Of a stretch of DNA of 64,000 nucleotides, positions 55,389-64,000 are shown piece after piece (positions within the stretch are counted from its first letter, which is position 1; every line of letters starts with the position of its first letter). A model generated the notes under the pieces. That model ran no database searches, was not told where the DNA came from, and saw nothing but the letters and a program-made list of their open reading frames with translations. The stretch lies in assembly GCA_025084515.1 (NCBI GenBank), contig JAJAGP010000778.1, positions 186,001-250,000 of the forward strand, in the 5' to 3' direction. The stretch comes from Ancistrus triradiatus (Eukaryota; Chordata; Actinopteri; Siluriformes; Loricariidae). Both the position numbers and the translations under genes were made by a program.

Positions 55389-56749
55389 CAATGCAATAAT
55401 TCATTATGTTATTATGAGTAAATTACTTGTTCTGGTCAGGGATCCAGAGTTCCAGTGTTAGATGAGCCATCATGGTCATGTAAATATTACATTTTATTGT
55501 CCCATGAGGTTTTTACAGGTAGAAAAGGTAGCTCTGAAAAATAACACCTGTGTGTAGGTATTTCTTGAAATACATGTTGGTTTCAAAACATTGTGTGCTT
55601 TCTGTGAATGTTGAGTGTGAATAAACCATCCAAACACTTTTCTCTAAACAGAGACATGTGTAGAGTGGTTTATTTCAGGTGCATTAGCATCTGTAGGGAC
55701 CAATAACAGTTTACAGCAAAATGTTATTGCAGTACTTTTCAGTACTAAGTGTAAGCTGATTTTGTATTGAAATGGTTTGGATAAAAAGCTATAAAACCCT
55801 TACATTGAACTTATACTGATTAGGTTTGGATTTGGAGTATGAGGAAAGGTTAAAGGTTTTAAATACATCATGATTAGAGAGAGAAACACATCAGCTTTGT
55901 GCCTAAAACTCATATTATCTTTGGTCTAGGCTTTATTGTCTATGAATGATGTGTCATTGTTTGATTTCCTGTTCACATATTTTATCAGTGTGTCAGCGGT
56001 TCGTAATGAAAACATGACTGAACCTGTGAGAGACCTTTTTACCTTTCATCTCAGTACAAATTGACGTGTTTTCCTCTTGACAATCCCCACATTAAGTGTG
56101 TGCTTGAGAGACAGAAAAAACAGAACACAGGATCAATCCAAAAACTCGTTCACACCGGACAAACACATCTCTGTTTGGGATGGCGACAGATCCAACCTGA
56201 TAAAACTGGCCTTAATATATCATATTAATGGAGCATACCACATACACCAGGACACTCTAAGAGAGAGAAATATGAGAATGCCAACTCTATGTGTGTGTTG
56301 GTGAGTAAATGGAGAAGAGAACAGCACCCAACAGACAGGAAACAGACTGAAAATGAACCTCTGGCCCATTGAACTCTGACCTCTATGTGCAACACACCCA
56401 TCCCAGTGTTACTGAGGGGACAGAAATGATACATAGCTTGAGTTATGTTGCGTGCCTGCAAGCAAAATTAGAACCAAGTTACAGTTCTGTGCAAAAAAAC
56501 TTTTATGTAATTTCCAATTAAACCACCCTTTACATATCAGGTCTTTATACAGCTAAATTCTGTAAATGTAAAGTTTGTTTATATGCCCATGTACACAAAA
56601 GTGTCCATGATTACATTGAAAAGAAAAAAAAATATATTATTTATTTTAAAAAGTATTTAATGTGTCCACCCTTTGCCTTCAGGCTTTTCAGATGAATTGG
56701 AAGGGGCTCCGCTCATAACATCCAACTTCCATCCAAGGTAACTTTCCAC
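55389..56749. other. No gene recognised (1.4 kb)
   Basis: AT-rich. I find no credible frame or named repeat. Confidence 0.45.
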
Positions 56750-57726
56750 CCCAGGGTAACTTCTAAGCAACTGAAGGCCTCTCTCACATTGGCTAATGTT
56801 AATGTTCATGAGTCCACCATCAGAAGAACACTGAACAACAATGGTGTGCATAGCAGGGTTGCAAGAAGAAAGCCTCTGCTCTCCAAAAAGAACATTGCTG
56901 CTCATCTGCAGTTTGCTAAAGATCACGTGGACACGCCAAAAGGCTATAGGAAGAACGTTTTGTGGACGGATGAGACCAAAATAGAGCTTTTTGGTTTAAA
57001 AGAATGTTATGTTTGGAGAAAGGAAAACACTACATTCCAGCACAAGAACCTTATCCCATCTGTGAAATATGGTGGTGGTACTATCATTTTTTGGGCCTGT
57101 TTTGCTGCATCTGGGTCAGGACAGCTTGTCATCATTGATGGAACACTGAATTCTGAATTATCTAAGAGAATTCTAAAGGAAAATGTCAGGACATCTGTCC
57201 ATGAACTGAATCTCAAGAGAAGGTGGGTCATGCAGCAAGACAATGACCCTAAGCACACAAGTCATTCTACCAAAGAATGGTTAAAGAAGAATAAGTTTAA
57301 AGTAAATTAAAGTCCTGACCTTAATCCAAAATCTTGTGGAAGGACCTGAAGCGAGCAGTAAGGAAACCCACCAACATCCCAGAGTTGAAGCTATTCTGTA
57401 TGGAGGAATGGGTTAAAATTCCTTCAAGCCGGTGTTCAGGACTGATCAGCAGTAATTGGAAACATTTACTTGTAGTTATTGCTGCACAGCGGGGGTCACA
57501 CCAGATACTGAAAGCAATGGTTCACATACTTTTGACATTCACTAACATGTAATAATGGATCATTTTCCTCAATAAATAAATGACCAAGTATAATATTTTG
57601 TCTCATTTGTTTAACTGGGTTTTCTTTATCTACTTTTAGGACTTGTGTGAAAATCTGATGATGTTTTACATGATATGCAGAACCATAGAAAATTCTAAAG
57701 AGTTCACAAACTTTCAAGCACCACTG
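56750..57726 (+). mobile_element. Tc1-like transposon family A, copy A5 (5' truncated)
   Basis: It starts inside the transposase near 56750 (CCCAGGGTAACTTCTAAGC) and runs to a complete right terminus (AAGCACCACTG at 57726, then TA). The left half is missing and the flanking DNA there is unrelated. Confidence 0.92.
56789..57310 (+). pseudogene. Tc1-A transposase fragment (copy A5)
   Basis: A 173-residue open frame with [30 protein letters not shown] (first aspartate), [19 protein letters not shown] and [16 protein letters not shown] (second aspartate). It ends at a frameshift before the glutamate (DLNPI). It is long but not a full transposase, having lost its DNA-binding N-terminus and its last catalytic residue. 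Confidence 0.9.
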
Positions 57727-57733
57727 TAGTTTT

Positions 57734-58550
57734 GAGGGAAACAGAGGCATGTTTGTCACCATGTGCCTCCTCAATCTAGCTCTTTAGGCCCCTTTTGGGG
57801 AGCAGTAAGTTCTTTAAGCTCAATAAGTGTTTTCAGTTCATATTGGATTTGGTCTAGACTCAGTTCTCTCAGTTCTCAAAGCCCCATGTTCCACTGGGTT
57901 TAGCTTTGAACAAAGACTGAGTTTAACAGAAAGGGGGGTGCGTGGCTAATTCCTGAGGTAAAGAAAATGCACAAGTATCCACAAATTGCAACAGAAACTT
58001 TTATCCTGAACATATAGAAAAGTAACAACCCATGCAGCATTTCCATCTATATGCATGTCCCATATTTGACATACATGCCTAACCAAAAACAACAACAACA
58101 ACAACCAAATAAAAAAAACAACAACAACAAATGCACAGCAGAACAAGGAAAGTCCCTCCGCAATGATTGCTCTGAAGATGTAATGAAACAGTCACAGCAC
58201 TTTCGGTTCCAAGGCTCTTGGCTCAAGTCTTTTACAGTCCTCTGAGATGTTGCTGCAGTTCACAACATATCCATATAAGCTTTCAGCCCCATCCAACAGC
58301 CTTTGCAGGATAAATGATTACTGGAGAAAAGGTTCTTAAACCAGTAAAGCTGGTCTTTGCCTCACAGAAATTGGACAGTAGCATAAATCCAGAAAAACAC
58401 TGAATTTGCTACCATCTAGCACTGAGTCCAGACCAAATCCAATATGAACTGAAAACCCTTATTGAGCTTACAGAACATACTGTTCCCCAACAAGGGCCTA
58501 AGGAACTTGATTGAGGAGGCATACAGTGACAAACATGCCTCCATTTCCCT
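57734..58550. mobile_element. Foldback element with 130-bp inverted arms
   Basis: The left arm 57734-57863 and right arm 58422-58550 are near-identical inverted repeats (GAGGCATGTTTGTCAC ... ATTGGATTTGGTCT on the left, its complement on the right). The core holds a (CAA)n run and no gene. The element lies exactly between Tc1-A5 and Tc1-A6. The superfamily is unknown. Confidence 0.8.
58085..58132. repeat. (CAA)n microsatellite in the foldback core
   Basis: Two runs of CAA triplets with an A-rich spacer. Confidence 0.88.
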
Positions 58551-58555
58551 CCAAG

Positions 58556-59387
58556 GTTCCCTCTTGGATTGGTGGAGTCCACCTCTTTAGAGATGGTTTT
58601 GTAACCTTTTCCAGCCTGATGAGCATCGACAACTCTTTTTCTGAGGTCCTCATAAATCTATTGTAGCTCATTAACTTTACGTTTGGCGGCAACTGCCGCT
58701 TCGGATTACTCTTGTTTACTCTTGTTCGCCTTCTATTACTCACGTTTGCGGCTGTGACTGCTTTTGACCATTCGTGTTCGGCTGGAGTTCGGCCAGGACT
58801 ACCCATGTTTCGGTAAGCCTTCTTTAGTTATACCAAGGTCTCCTTGTTTATGGTCTCATCCACGGGTGTCCTTAGTAGCCACCATTTGTAGTACCATGCC
58901 AGCGTTCACATTGTATAGCCGGCGTGGCCTTCCATTGTTTTGTTATTTCTGTGCCGGGCGTCACATGGTTTCGCCATTTACCTGGGGTTATTTATGTTAA
59001 CGTGGTGGCTTTCCTCTGTTAAATAAACCTTTGCTTATTATTTCATAACCTGCGCTCATCTCCTTACCTCCCATTACCCCATCTCTTGACACGTGCCCAC
59101 TTACACCTGATTGCCATCCCATTGATTGAAAACACCTGACTCTAATTTCACCTTCAAATTAATTGCTAATCCTAGAGGTTCACATACTTTTGCCACTCAC
59201 TGATATGTAATATTGGATTATTTTCCTTAGTAAATAAATGACCAAGTATAATATTTTTGTCTCATTTGTTTAACTGGGTTCTCTTTTTCGACTTTTAGGA
59301 CTTGTGTGAAAATCTGATGATGTTTTAAGTCAGTTACGCAGAAATATAGAAAATTCTGAAGGGTTCACAAACTTTCAAGCACCACTG
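58556..59387 (-). mobile_element. Tc1-like transposon family A, copy A6 (5' part, minus)
   Basis: The plus-strand right end is TTTCAAGCACCACTG at 59387, followed by TA, the 5' terminus of the minus-strand element. The leader and the first part of the transposase are present. About 95 bases around the start codon are replaced by a foreign segment (58661-59094). The rest of the transposase is missing beyond 58556, where the foldback element begins. Confidence 0.88.
58661..59094 (+). mobile_element. LTR-like segment inserted in Tc1-A6 (candidate solo LTR)
   Basis: About 434 bases with more GC and CG than the surroundings. They start with TGTAGCTC and end with CTCTTGACA. They include AATAAACCTTTGCTT, a polyadenylation-like site about 70 bases before the end, as in LTR R/U5 regions. 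TG...CA ends fit an LTR, but no matching 5-bp target duplication is seen, and the insertion removed flanking Tc1 sequence. A non-LTR origin is possible. Confidence 0.4.
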
Positions 59388-59399
59388 TATGTCTACTTC

Positions 59400-59625
59400 C
59401 CCCTCTTAACCTTAGATCTGAGAGTTAACACTGCCATCTAACTACCAGGAAGGAAATTATCCTAGTGACAGTGACAGTGTTCTATTCCAAAAATCATCAT
59501 AGTATTTTTTAACCTTGGTGAATTTAATATTTTAGCAAATCAAATGAATCAACTATCTAACTTCAATATTACTTGATTAGTTCAATACACAGTGCAAATT
59601 GCATTTAAAATCAGTCATACTGTAG
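59400..59625 (+). repeat. Unknown dispersed repeat R1, copy 2 (first half)
   Basis: Unassigned. The part from about 59510 (ACCTTGGTGAATTTAATATTTT) parallels 30927-30985. Confidence 0.45.
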
Positions 59626-59790
59626 GACTGAGCTGACCTAATGGTTAATGGAGGACTGTGGACCTGAAGATCCAGGGGTCAAATTTCACCTCGGTGAAGC
59701 TGCCACTGATGGGTCCTTGAGCAAGGCCCTTAACCCACAATTGCTTAGACAGTTGTAAGTCACTCTGTATGTAAATGTAAAATCACCTCT
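59626..59790 (+). mobile_element. tRNA-derived SINE (TAAATG-tail family), copy 7, inside repeat R1
   Basis: GACCTAATGGTTAATGG head (A box degraded), GGGGTCAAATTTCACC (B box degraded), TGCCACTGATGGGTCCTTGA, TAACCCACAATTGCTTAGAC, and a short tail GTATGTAAATGTAAAAT. It is diverged, and R1 sequence resumes after it. Confidence 0.82.
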
Positions 59791-59990
59791 GAAGCCCCAA
59801 CACAGAACTAATAGACACTCGCTGAAGCTCATGCATCCCTGTATGTGTATGGCATGATTGTGCATCCACTACAAACATAGAATGAAATATTAGCAGTTAT
59901 GGGACAAACAACCTTTAACACACAATTCTGAGCTACATTCTGATGCATGAACTTTGCTGCCAGTGAATGGAGTGTGGGTGTTTTTATTCT
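59791..59990 (+). repeat. Unknown dispersed repeat R1, copy 2 (second half)
   Basis: It parallels 31020-31160: GAAGCCC and AGACACTCGCTGAAGCTC, and later CTGCCAGTGAATGGAGTGTGG. The two halves of this copy flank the SINE. Confidence 0.55.
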
Positions 59991-60364
59991 TTTCATCAGG
60001 ATACTTGTGGTCATTTGAGGTAGACTGAATTTCTTCCTTATCAAACATTTGCTAGACAGTATTACATAATGCTATCAGCACTCATGAAGCCTTCAGTGAA
60101 AAACAAATCACCAATGCCACCCCCAAAACTGATGGACAAGCTTCCGCTACCATACTTGACTGATTGTAGCAGACATGGTTCTCTTTTTCTGCTTCAATAA
60201 CATTCTTGGACAAATTTATACTCAATAATCAATAATTTGTCCAACCTTTTATCTTATAAACCTTTTATCTTCCTTTATTGTTACAGCTTCTTGACAGCTG
60301 AACATTCTTTTAAACTCACATAACACAGTCTTTTCACAGTGTAAGATTTATATAAACACCTGTA
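59991..60364. other. No gene recognised
   Basis: AT-rich. No supported frame or named repeat. Confidence 0.4.
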
Positions 60365-60995
60365 AAAAAACCACACAAAAAACCCCACCAAGAAGTAGAA
60401 TTTAATGAAACTATATATGTCTGAATGCAATGATGACATATGTAAGTGATTACAATATGGTATTAGAGCAAAATGATACATTTATTGGGGAAAGCTATAG
60501 ACTTAAAAGGAGCCTCTAGTGCAATGTTTGGTTGCCTGTAGCCTGGATGCAAGATGAGACATGATTAGGCATGGAGGCATACAGGTTCTGTATGCTATCC
60601 TGTGGCTCATTTGTGCTGTGGCTCATTTGTGGCTCACTACTAGGGGTGACTGACTATCGTATGCAATGTTTCCACAGATAATCACACCAGCAGTTGGGAC
60701 AGTGTGTCACTCCTGAGCAAAGCCAGGATTGAAACACCCACTACAAGGCCTTCATACTCCAACCTGACCGTTGTTGGGTTCCAGACAGAACAGATTTGTC
60801 AATAAAGATGATGCGGTTCCAGAGTCTTTTTTCTTGGACAGCAGGGAAAGCACTTTTTCTTGTGGCAAGACCCAGTGTATAATCAGACCTCACCTCTAAA
60901 CATTTACCTATCTGCCTGAGCCAAAACTGCATGCCAAGTATTCTAGCAATTTTTTTTGTTCAATGAGTATAAATGGAAGGATTGTCGCTGTAAAC
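60365..60995 (-). mobile_element. Tc1-like transposon family F, copy F3 (3' part)
   Basis: It matches F1 and F2 (ATGATGACATATGTAAGTG, GGAGCCTCTAGTGCA, TAGCCTGGATGCAAGATGAG) and extends further, with GGGACAGTGTGTCACTCC and the complement of the DESRF region. On the minus strand the translation contains a frame with RLWNRIIFIDKSV, where the first catalytic aspartate sits. Frameshifts and stops are frequent. Confidence 0.78.
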
Positions 60996-61028
60996 GTTTC
61001 CCATTTTTTCAGTAGACAGTGCTTACAG

Positions 61029-61173
61029 ATAAACCCCAAGGTGAAAGTGTTTCTAATGATTACCATGCAACAGATGGTCCACAACTTGATGCTGTGCTGT
61101 TCATGTTAGAAGACCTGACAGACAAGGAGGAAGAACACCATGATGATATGCAGAGTGGTGTTTCTTCTGCCAA
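61029..61173 (+). CDS. Candidate coding exon of an unrecognised gene
   Basis: A T-rich stretch with TTTTTTCAG and then GTGCTTACAG precedes an open frame. If the second AG is used, the frame starts in phase 1: a G from the previous exon plus AT gives Asp, then KPQGESVSNDYHATDG, QLDAVLFMLEDLTDKEEEHH and DDMQSGVSSAK. It is strongly acidic and protein-like. A weak donor (CCAA|GTACCA) could end it at 61173; without it the frame runs on to the TAA at 61268. No family is recognised. Confidence 0.4.
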
Positions 61174-61270
61174 GTACCAGATGCTATCTCACGTCACTTA
61201 TACCTTCTTAAAAAGAAGGTTTTGCACATATGTTGTACATTTGACTTTCTCACAAATGAATCATTTGTAA

Positions 61271-62911
61271 CAACAAACTTCTGATTTTCTTTAAGTACAT
61301 TTGTAGTTCTCACCTCTGCAGATTTTCTACCATGTTTTTATTTTAGGTTTTACTATCAGGTTGCTTTTCATTTCCCAACACTGTATCCTATACATAATTA
61401 ATATTTACAAGTAATGAGAAGGTAAATTGCTATATTAACAGTAACCTATAAATGCACATATATAGCAAATGAGCTCAACTGATAAATGTGGAATACGACT
61501 ATACCTGATGTTACCAATACAATTTAGGCATGGGTTCATTTCCTTTTTTTACAGTGTTGTTTACTGCCTACTTTGCTGAAATTTTTTTGGCTTTTCTAAA
61601 ACTTCTTCTTTTTCATAATATTGATTTATTAATGACTGACGTCTGCTGGCTCCCCAATGTTAAGTTTTATACTGTCCAAAGGTTATACAATTGCTATTTT
61701 AATTAATATACAAATTCTGGGAAGAAAATCTTATCCACATGATTAAACCACCTCTAATAGTCTGGCAACACAAGGCAGGTTGGGTCCATGGATCCATGTT
61801 GTTGGAGCCTCAGCAGATTTTTCAGACCACACTATTTATATTTCCTGCTTTGTCCTGCTTTGGTGAGCATGGACCTTCTGCTGCTTCGGCCTCTGTTGTT
61901 AGCTGACAGAAGTGGAACCTGCTGTGGTCTTCTGCTGCTGTATCCCATCTGCATCAAGGTTCAATGTGTTGTGCATTCTGAGATGCTTTTTTTGTTCAAC
62001 AAATTGTATAAGCTAATTATCTGAGAAGTCTTTCTGTTAGCTCCAACCAGTCTGTATATTTATGACCTTTGTCTGTGCATTATTTGCTTGTTTTATTTTG
62101 TTTACATTTATTAATCTTATTTTCAGTCTTATTAAAATTTTTGACGTTTCCAAATATTGTAGCAGCAAATAAAATAAACTATAGTCCACTTAATCAACTT
62201 TCACAGTCATATCAAGACTTATTCTTTTGTAGCCTTAACACAGTACTGCTAGTGATTCTAATGTATAGAGTTACACTAGAACTCTTAATCTAAATCCCAG
62301 TATCAAGTGTTGCTTAGGGCAGGGTGATTCCCCTGTTACCTTTCAGAGTTTCTTTCTAAGGGAACTTTCCCTTTCCATTATTACCTTTGGCTTGTTAAAC
62401 CTGGAATGCTTTAAAGATGCTGTGATACTGCCTATTCTTAAAGCTCTATACAAATAAAACTAAGTTGAACTGCATAACCTAATGGTTGTTATTCATGCAT
62501 TTGAATAATGGAAATCAAAGAGGCATTTCTAACTCTCAAGAATGAATATACAGGACTTGGAATCATGAAACCTTTGCAGGTGTGTTTATCTGTTGAATCG
62601 TTCAAGTCAGGCCACCAGAGCCGCAATGGCTACATCAGCACTTCAATAGCCAATGCCGCCTTCTCTCTGCCAGTACACACTCGTGCCTCCTCCTGGATAA
62701 GGCTCTACACACAGTCCTCAGATCAAACATTGTCATGGAGGCCCAGTTCAGAGGGTTCGCACATACATACACTACTGCGAAATGTTACACCATTCCCATG
62801 GCCTTTGAGTAAATTTGCAAGTTACACACATTCCATTGAGACACACAAAATATCAACCGAAAGCAAGTTAACATATTGGTGTATGTTTCTCGTTTTTTCC
62901 TGATATAAGGT
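61271..62911. other. No gene recognised (1.6 kb)
   Basis: AT-rich. The 131-residue frame at 62508-62903 has no known motif and looks like chance. Confidence 0.45.
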
Positions 62912-63262
62912 TATTCATTCATTCATTGTCTTATCCGCTTATTCTAGCCAGGGTCGCGGGAAAACCAGGGCCTAGCCGGCAACATAGGGCGCAAGGCAGG
63001 AATAACCCTAGACAGGGCACCAATCCATCATAGGGAACATACACTCACACACTTATACACACTCTAAGGGGCACTTTACAAACATGAATTAACCTAACAC
63101 ACCTGTATTTTGGAATGTGGGAGGAAACTGGAGTACCCGGAGAAAATCCACACACACATGAGGAGAACATGCAAACTCCACACAGGCAGAGTCCAGGGTC
63201 GAAACGGAAATCTCAGAGCTGTAGGGCTATAGTGCTAACCACTGCACCACCGTGCCACCCGA
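62912..63262 (-). mobile_element. V-SINE-like (Mermaid-like) SINE, nearly complete
   Basis: The minus orientation shows the tail (ATTCATTCATTCATTG), the complement of GATAAGCGG at 62933, AGACAGGGCACCAATCC, then GGAATGTGGGAGGAAACTGG, AGGAGAACATGCAAACTCC and the head complement (AACCACTGCACCACCGTGCCACC). It is the best preserved V-SINE here and the reference for the others. Confidence 0.95.
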
Positions 63263-63852
63263 TATAAGGTTATACATTTATTAACTGAATTGTCATTCGG
63301 GGGCACCACTGGTTTGCTACCACAGAACGAGCCCCTGCGACTCGAGAGCCTCCCTGGGTCTTGTCCCAGTCCACAGGTCTTGTCACAGGATTTTGTTGGT
63401 TGGTTGGTTCCAAGATAGCCACCTCACTCACAGGACCACTTGAGTTTGTAAGAACAGAGTTCTCAGGGTGCCTCTAGTCTGTGGCACCTGGCACTTCTGG
63501 CTCTCCCTTTTAGTTATGCTGTAACAGGTAGATCTGTGGGAGTCTCTGATTGCCCTGGTTATACTGATCTCACTATTTACATATGATTTAAAACTCTGGT
63601 TATCTTCCACCAACCCCAACATCTCTTCCATTGTAGAGCTGCATGTGTACTACTGTAGTACAATCTGATGTTGGTAAGGTTCCTTCACCTGCTGTCAATG
63701 AGTGCATTTACATGCATTTACTAATCTAATCATCGTCAGATTTACACAGTTATCTGATTATTCACGTGGTCATGTATACAGCATACAAGTTTGTCTGTAA
63801 TATTCTTCAGAGGATACAGCTTGGTTGCTGCTTGTTTGCTCCACACCTGTCT
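63263..63852. other. No gene recognised
   Basis: Includes a triple GGTTG run near 63399. The segment around 63700-63790 (TGCATTTACATGCATTTAC ... GTCATGTATACAGC) may be a short palindromic repeat scrap. No gene is supported. Confidence 0.4.
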
Positions 63853-64000
63853 AGTCAAGTCAAGTTAGATCTATTTATATAGCGCTTTTTACAGTGGAGC
63901 ATTGTCTCAAAGCAACTTTACAAGTTTAGATTATCTCCTAATAACTACGTCTAATCCCAAATTGAGCAAGCCTGGGGCGATAGTGGCAAGGAAAAACTCC
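63853..64000 (-). mobile_element. L2-like LINE 3' end, cut by the window edge
   Basis: Plus strand: AAGTCAAGTTAGATCTATTT, TATAGCGCTTTTTACAG, TTGTCTCAAAGCAACTTTAC and GGCAAGGAAAAACTCC. These are the complement of the tail at 42766-42975. The rest of the LINE lies beyond position 64000 or is absent. Confidence 0.85.

Noticed and set aside
56077..56461. Frames around the 56.1-56.4 kb region on both strands
   Set aside because: They have no recognisable domain, are short, and overlap in opposite directions, as expected from chance.
62508..62903. 131-residue frame
   Set aside because: There is no recognisable domain, splice context or conservation signal visible. It is compatible with chance.

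Overview
This window looks like non-coding, repeat-dense nuclear DNA of a ray-finned fish. The evidence is a high density of Tc1/mariner DNA transposons with fish-type transposases, tRNA-derived SINEs that end in the typical fish tail (TAAATG / GTAAATGTAA), V-SINE-like (Mermaid-like) SINEs with TGAATGAA tails, L2- and RTE-type LINE fragments, and many dinucleotide microsatellites. A catfish or another otophysan would fit, but the clade is inference. I see no bacterial or phage genes, no operons, no CRISPR array and no intact protein-coding gene. Nearly every long open frame is a decayed transposon, a shadow of one, or a translation of simple repeat.

Layout. 0-3 kb: a broken RTE-type LINE (minus) split by a piggyBac-like remnant, then two SINEs. 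3.8-5.8 kb: Tc1 copies of two families (A1 plus, F1 minus). 6.3-9.3 kb: SINEs and an L2 LINE 3' part with a YADD reverse transcriptase core. 10.8-12.4 kb: a nearly full-length Tc1 element (C1, minus). 13.5 kb: a U6 snRNA pseudogene. 14.6-15.3 kb: a hAT-like miniature element. 16.8-18.0 kb: a very unusual purine-only (G/A) tract of about 1.1 kb. 18.5-24.3 kb: V-SINEs, a Tc1-D fragment, Tc1-B1 with a SINE inside, Tc1-A2 joined to a Tc1-B fragment. 25-26.6 kb: a GC-richer block of unknown origin and a second L2 RT fragment. 28.8-31.3 kb: Tc1-A3 abutting an old Tc1-I copy. 32.7-36.1 kb: a repeat-poor stretch that could hold conserved non-coding DNA. 36.1-39.3 kb: Tc1-H, a CpG-rich repeat fragment, Tc1-A4 (minus, inside a TA microsatellite), Tc1-F2 and the head of Tc1-G. 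40-48 kb: SINEs, an L2 tail, a piggyBac-like MITE, Tc1-D1, microsatellites and a short telomere-like run. 49.4-51.1 kb: Tc1-E1 with a SINE inside. 56.7-59.4 kb: Tc1-A5, a foldback element with roughly 130-bp inverted arms, and Tc1-A6 carrying an LTR-like insert. 59.5-64 kb: a two-copy unknown repeat, Tc1-F3, a V-SINE and an L2 tail at the edge.

Host gene content is uncertain. Three plus-strand segments (15795-15897, 40341-40493, 61029-61173) look like exons. Their splice phases would join in frame across introns of about 24 and 20 kb. I do not recognise the protein. If they are real, most of the window is intronic DNA of one large gene. The transposon transposases all carry stops, frameshifts or lost catalytic residues, so they are fossils.
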